Of a stretch of DNA of 42,262 nucleotides, positions 38,673 through 42,262 are shown piece after piece (within the stretch, counting starts at the first letter, position 1; each line of letters opens with the position of its first letter). This DNA comes from Candidatus Omnitrophota bacterium (GTDB lineage Bacteria > Omnitrophota > Gorgyraeia > 1-14-0-20-64-10). Below the pieces are notes generated by a model that was given only the letters and a program-made list of their open reading frames with translations, did no database searches and had not been told where the DNA came from. The DNA is taken from NCBI GenBank assembly GCA_023248155.1, contig JAHFFE010000002.1, positions 1 through 42,262 on the forward strand. The letters are read 5' to 3'. The translations under genes and the position numbers were made by a program.

Positions 38673-40028
38673 TCAGTTGAGTACGAGATCGATCCAGGAC
38701 GAGTTCGACCGGTGCCGGCCCTGTTCATTACTGCTGCCTTCCCAGGCCATAAACCCGATTCCGACCCGTCCGTTCTTCATAAGTGATACGCCTTTTTCAA
38801 ACTCCGGCTGCAACGGCCGCCGGATCATTAAAGTCCATTCTCCGTCGGCATAACTTGCCGAGGTCGGGCGGCTGCCGTTCCATTTTTCAGGTGCCGCCAG
38901 CGAGAGTCCCGCGGTTTCTTTCGCTTCCGGCCAGCCGGCTGCCCAATAGATCAAGTCAAGTTCAGGCGATCCGGTCGAAGGCCAGCCGCGCAGTGATCCG
39001 CCGGCCCATTTCGCGCGCGCATCGGCCATCAACGCGACGGCCAGCGCGTCGGGCGTTCCTTCTTTCGTTTCATTCAGATCGTGCCACTGTAATCGCAGCA
39101 GCACTGTCTTTCCGTCGTGCAGTGCCTGCGCTGAAACCGCGATGATCCTCGCCGGGACCAGTTCGCCATTCACATAATAGTTGCTGGCCATCCGCAGATC
39201 GGTCCGCTCGGCCCTCTGCCAGAGCGGGTCATCGGCCGATTCCGGCAGCGCATCAACAGCGGCGGCATTCAGCGTGCGGCTCCAGTTCGATTTGACTTGC
39301 AGCGAATGGACATAATAAGCCAGATTCCAGGCATCTTCCGTTTTCACCGCATCGGCGTAGGAAGGCATCGGCGTTCCATCAATCCCGGCGATCAGCCGCG
39401 TTACGATGTCGCGCGGTTCCGACCCGCCGCGGTAATTCCAGCCATAGGTCAGATCGGCCGAGCGGATCGGATTATTCCACTGATCCACCAACGTCGGGGC
39501 CGAAGGTCCGTCGGCGCGGCCGGCGGCGCCGTGGCAGGCGTTGCAGCCCAGCTGCGTGTACAGTTCCTTGCCTTTGGTCATGTCCGCTTTAAATTCGCCG
39601 GGATCTCTTCCCATATTCAGAACTTCCGTTTTTTGATCAGGCGTAAAAACCGACGGGGCCAAACTCTTGATGTAATAGACCAGCTGCCAGCGCGATTCCT
39701 CGGGCAATTTATCGAAGTTGGGCATCCGCGAGCCGGGAAGTCCTTCGGAGATTGTTTTGTAGAGATTTTCGTCGGTTGGGATCGTTCCGCTGGCCGTGGT
39801 GCGGAATTTGTAAACGCCGTCGGTCAGTACGCGCGGGCGCGGCAGCATTTTGCTGGCGTCGCGGCCATCCCCGGCGCCGCCGGCGCCGTGGCAGCGCGCG
39901 CAATTTTCCTCGAAAAGCCGGGCCCCTTCGGCTAAATCCACCGCCGGTTTCTCAGCCAGCGCGGATGCAGACGGTACGAATGAAAGCAGAATTGCCAAAC
40001 TGACAACCAACGAACGATTATTTACCAT
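38673..40028 (-). CDS. Diheme c-type cytochrome with C-terminal ethylbenzene-dehydrogenase-like (EB_dh) heme-binding domain
   Basis: Signal peptide; CARCH and CNACH; GLPGSRMPNF and GTPMPSYAD; C-terminal DDPLWQRAERTDLRM...VLLRLQWHDLNETK; RBS GAGGAAGGG. Confidence 0.85.
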   Translation of the reverse strand: MVNNRSLVVSLAILLSFVPSASALAEKPAVDLAEGARLFEENCARCHGAGGAGDGRDASKMLPRPRVLTDGVYKFRTTASGTIPTDENLYKTISEGLPGSRMPNFDKLPEESRWQLVYYIKSLAPSVFTPDQKTEVLNMGRDPGEFKADMTKGKELYTQLGCNACHGAAGRADGPSAPTLVDQWNNPIRSADLTYGWNYRGGSEPRDIVTRLIAGIDGTPMPSYADAVKTEDAWNLAYYVHSLQVKSNWSRTLNAAAVDALPESADDPLWQRAERTDLRMASNYYVNGELVPARIIAVSAQALHDGKTVLLRLQWHDLNETKEGTPDALAVALMADARAKWAGGSLRGWPSTGSPELDLIYWAAGWPEAKETAGLSLAAPEKWNGSRPTSASYADGEWTLMIRRPLQPEFEKGVSLMKNGRVGIGFMAWEGSSNEQGRHRSNSSWIDLVLN

Positions 40029-40064
40029 ACGAATTAGACCCTTCCTCTATTATATAAAGGACTT

Positions 40065-40093
40065 ATTCTAGCCGATTTGGCAGGGTGTTTCAA
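40065..40093 (-). promoter_or_regulatory. Promoter of the cytochrome oxidase operon
   Basis: Minus strand TTGAAA (40093-40088), 17-bp spacer, TAGAAT (40070-40065). Confidence 0.7.
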
Positions 40094-40100
40094 GACCGGG

Positions 40101-40126
40101 GCTTACTTGTAGGTCAGGTAAGGGGA
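40101..40126. repeat. 26-bp direct repeat, left copy (duplicate of metH 3' terminus)
   Basis: GCTTACTTGTAGGTCAGGTAAGGGGA, identical to 40746-40771. Confidence 0.98.
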
Positions 40127-40132
40127 TCTTGT

Positions 40133-40402
40133 TTAAGCGATCTTAAGTCGGCCTGTTACATACTTGTGCAGTACGCTGGCTATCAATGTCTGGTATGGAA
40201 GCCCCTCCTGAATCGCTTTGGTTTGAATGGCCTGCAGATCGTTTTCCGACAGCCGAATATTGATCCGGCTGTTTTTCCGCAGAGTCATTCGAGCGCTTTG
40301 AATATAGCGCTGCAATTCTTTTCCGGTTGAATGCGCCGAGCGCCACTCTCCTCGCTCAACCGAATTTTTCAAGGCAGCTTCTTCTTTGTCAAGTTTTCGC
40401 AT
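40133..40402 (-). CDS. BrnA/CopG-like (ribbon-helix-helix) antitoxin
   Basis: RINIRLSENDLQAIQTKAIQEGLPYQTLIASVLHKYVTGRL is the CopG-type antitoxin pattern; downstream of a BrnT-like toxin. Confidence 0.85.
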   Translation of the reverse strand: MRKLDKEEAALKNSVERGEWRSAHSTGKELQRYIQSARMTLRKNSRINIRLSENDLQAIQTKAIQEGLPYQTLIASVLHKYVTGRLKIA

Positions 40403-40418
40403 GGTAAGTCCCCCCCCG

Positions 40419-40694
40419 TTAATTCAGTCGCAGATATTTTTTGGTTAATTTTCGGCTGGGAATAATGGTTTTAAGAAACAACTCATCTCCCTGGTCCACA
40501 AATGGAACGATATAGGCATATCCGCGAATCTCAACCACAAAGATTTTCTGGTGGCCGTACCTCTCCTTGCTGGGATGATCGAGAATGTCGAGCAACCCAC
40601 TCTGTTCAATGGCCGCAAGAACTTCTTCGAAAGAAACCCCTCGTTCTCGAACGAGCTGGTTGTTTTTGGACAAATCCCATCGATAAGGTGCCAC
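40419..40694 (-). CDS. BrnT-like toxin (GTG start)
   Basis: YRWDLSKNNQLVRERGVSFEEVLAAIE...ILDHPSKERYGHQKIFVVEIRGYAYIVPFVDQGDELFLKTIIPSRKLTKKY, the BrnT/DUF4258-type pattern. Confidence 0.82.
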   Translation of the reverse strand: MAPYRWDLSKNNQLVRERGVSFEEVLAAIEQSGLLDILDHPSKERYGHQKIFVVEIRGYAYIVPFVDQGDELFLKTIIPSRKLTKKYLRLN

Positions 40695-40716
40695 AATGGA
40701 AAGATATCACATTGTG
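40692..40716. promoter_or_regulatory. Candidate autoregulatory operator of the TA pair
   Basis: Inverted repeat CACAATG (40692-40698) / 11 bp / CATTGTG (40710-40716) spanning the -10 and start codon. Confidence 0.65.
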
Positions 40717-40729
40717 TGCCTATTGTCAA
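40701..40729 (-). promoter_or_regulatory. Promoter of the toxin-antitoxin operon
   Basis: Minus strand TTGACA (40729-40724), 17-bp spacer, TATCTT (40706-40701). Confidence 0.7.
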
Positions 40730-40745
40730 TCTTTCGGGAAGGAGA

Positions 40746-40771
40746 GCTTACTTGTAGGTCAGGTAAGGGGA
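40746..40771. repeat. 26-bp direct repeat, right copy (metH last seven codons, stop and 2 nt)
   Basis: GCTTACTTGTAGGTCAGGTAAGGGGA; complement encodes SPYLTYK-stop of metH. Confidence 0.98.
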
Positions 40772-42262
40772 GAGCCACTTTTCGACCGCGTCGACCGGCA
40801 TTCCTTTCCGGCGCGCGTAGTCGTCGACCTGGTCTTTCTGCAGTTTCCCGACCGGGAAATATTTCGATTCCGGATTGGCGAAATAAAACCCGGATACCGA
40901 AGAGGCCGGCATCATCGCGAAGCTGTCGGTCAGTTTTACGCCGGCATTTTTCTCGGCCGAAAGCAGGTCAAACAGCGTCCGTTTTTCGGTATGCTCGGGG
41001 CAGGCCGGGTAGCCGGGCGCCGGGCGGATGCCGCGGTATTTATAGCGGATTAGATCCTCATTGCTTAATTGTTCCTTCGGCGCGTAGCTCCAGAATTCTT
41101 TGCGCGTTTTTTCGTGCAGGTGTTCGGCGAACGCCTCGGCCAGCCGGTCGGCCAGCGCCTTGATCATAATCGAGTTATAATCATCACCGGCTTTCTCGAA
41201 CGCGCGGACCGGTTCATCAATGCCGATGCCAGCTGTCGATACAAAAAAACCCATGTAATCGGCCCGGCCGCTTTCTTTGGGCGCGATAAAATCGCTCAAA
41301 CACAAGTTCGGCTGTCCGTCTGTTTTCTCCGACTGCTGACGCAGCATCCGGAACACAGCCAGCGGTTTGGCCCGTTTCTCATCGGCATACACCTCGACGT
41401 CATCGCCGACGCTGTTGGCCGGGAATAACCCCACCGTGGCGCGCGCGGTCAGCCATTTCTTTTGAATGATCGTATCGAGCATCTGCTGCGCGTCATCGTA
41501 CAATTTGCGCGCTTCTATGCCGACATGTTTGTCGTCGAGAATGTCGGGGAACCGGCCGCGCAGCTCCCACGTGTGGAAAAAAGGAGACCAGTCGATATAG
41601 CGGCGCAGCGTTGCCAGCGGATAATTTTCCAGCACGGTCAGTCCCGGCTTTGCCGGAGGAGTGATTTGCACGGTCGCCCAATCGATTTTTAACCGGTTAG
41701 CGCGCGCCTGTTCCAGCGAAACATAAGCCACCTTGGAAGTTTTTGAGGCATGTTCCTCGCGGATTACCGAGTATTCTTCTTTTTTCTCTTCAATGTATGA
41801 TTGGCGCGCATCGTCGCTGAGCAGGCGGCCGACTACGCCAGTGCTGCGCGACGCATCGGTTACATGGATCACCGGGCCGCCGTACGACGGGTCGATTTTC
41901 ACAGCCGTATGAATGGCTGAGGTGGTCGCTCCGCCGATCAGCAGAGGAGTGGTCAGCTTGCGCCGCTGCATCTCGGCCGCCACATAGATCATTTCATCCA
42001 GCGACGGCGTTATCAGGCCGCTTAAACCAATCACATCGACCTCGTGTTTGGCCGCCTCCTCAAGAATTTTTTCCAGCGGCACCATAACGCCCAGATCGAT
42101 CACCTCGTAGTTGTTGCAGCCCAGCACCACGCCGACGATATTTTTGCCGATGTCATGCACGTCGCCTTTCACGGTCGCCAGAAGGATTTTTCCGGCGGTC
42201 CGCCGGTCACCCGATGCGGCTTTTTCTTTTTCCATCGCCGGCGTCAGATAGTTCACCGCTTT
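40748..42262 (-). CDS. metH: Methionine synthase (B12-dependent), cobalamin-binding and AdoMet-activation domains; 5' part outside window
   Basis: VKGDVHDIGKNIVGVVLGCNNYEVIDLGVMVP; GLSGLITPSLDEM; RGIRPAPGYPACPEHTEK; FYFANPESKYFPVGKLQKDQVDDYA. Confidence 0.97.
   Translation of the reverse strand, partial: KAVNYLTPAMEKEKAASGDRRTAGKILLATVKGDVHDIGKNIVGVVLGCNNYEVIDLGVMVPLEKILEEAAKHEVDVIGLSGLITPSLDEMIYVAAEMQRRKLTTPLLIGGATTSAIHTAVKIDPSYGGPVIHVTDASRSTGVVGRLLSDDARQSYIEEKKEEYSVIREEHASKTSKVAYVSLEQARANRLKIDWATVQITPPAKPGLTVLENYPLATLRRYIDWSPFFHTWELRGRFPDILDDKHVGIEARKLYDDAQQMLDTIIQKKWLTARATVGLFPANSVGDDVEVYADEKRAKPLAVFRMLRQQSEKTDGQPNLCLSDFIAPKESGRADYMGFFVSTAGIGIDEPVRAFEKAGDDYNSIMIKALADRLAEAFAEHLHEKTRKEFWSYAPKEQLSNEDLIRYKYRGIRPAPGYPACPEHTEKRTLFDLLSAEKNAGVKLTDSFAMMPASSVSGFYFANPESKYFPVGKLQKDQVDDYARRKGMPVDAVEKWLSPYLTYK

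Larger units (their letters stand above)
40101..40771. mobile_element. Putative inserted toxin-antitoxin cassette bounded by direct repeats
   Basis: TA pair between two perfect 26-bp direct repeats; the right copy is the native 3' end of metH. Confidence 0.5.

Noticed and set aside
1-42262. CRISPR array, rRNA, tRNA, prophage or known defence system
   Set aside because: No regularly spaced repeats, no tRNA/rRNA-like stretches, no phage structural, Cas, restriction or transposase genes seen on reading or in the ORF translations; a full covariance-model scan was not possible.

Overview
42.3 kb of mostly chromosomal, operon-organised DNA from a Gram-negative, aerobically respiring bacterium. Taxonomy was not determined. 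A TIGR04073-like exosortase-associated protein would be compatible with PVC-type or related phyla, but that is only a hint. Plus strand, left half: partial uppP, cold-shock gene, GGQ/RF-1-domain protein, DUF4153-like membrane protein, lipoprotein, MscS channel, NAD kinase, hemE-hemG-hemH, purC-purE, glgP, HAD phosphatase, LOG-family protein, glutathione peroxidase and an unknown. Next comes a minus-strand MarR-TolC-RND-SGNH operon with no adaptor gene, then a plus-strand Yip1-like/otsA/otsB module, minus-strand mutY/sterol-desaturase/TIGR04073/PilZ genes and plus-strand acs. The right third is a ~11 kb minus-strand aa3/caa3-type cytochrome oxidase operon (diheme cytochrome with EB_dh-like domain, cupredoxin-like protein, coxB, coxA, ctaA, ctaB, coxC, coxD, SCO, DUF420, CPMC protein, metF, FAD oxidase, DCC protein, zinc-ribbon protein). 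A BrnT/BrnA-like toxin-antitoxin pair follows, then the 3' part of metH. Most of the window is ordinary. The best candidates for something undescribed are: (1) a 645-bp BrnT/BrnA cassette bounded by a perfect 26-bp direct repeat that duplicates the last seven codons and stop of metH, which looks like an integration footprint with no integrase; (2) a promoter-terminator unit (~97 nt leader RNA) upstream of the cold-shock gene, which looks like an attenuator or sRNA; (3) a GGQ ribosome-rescue-like ORF with no ATG/GTG start before its GGQ motif, whose only TTG start lies in the U-tract of the csp terminator. All calls come from reading the sequence and ORF translations; no database search was run.
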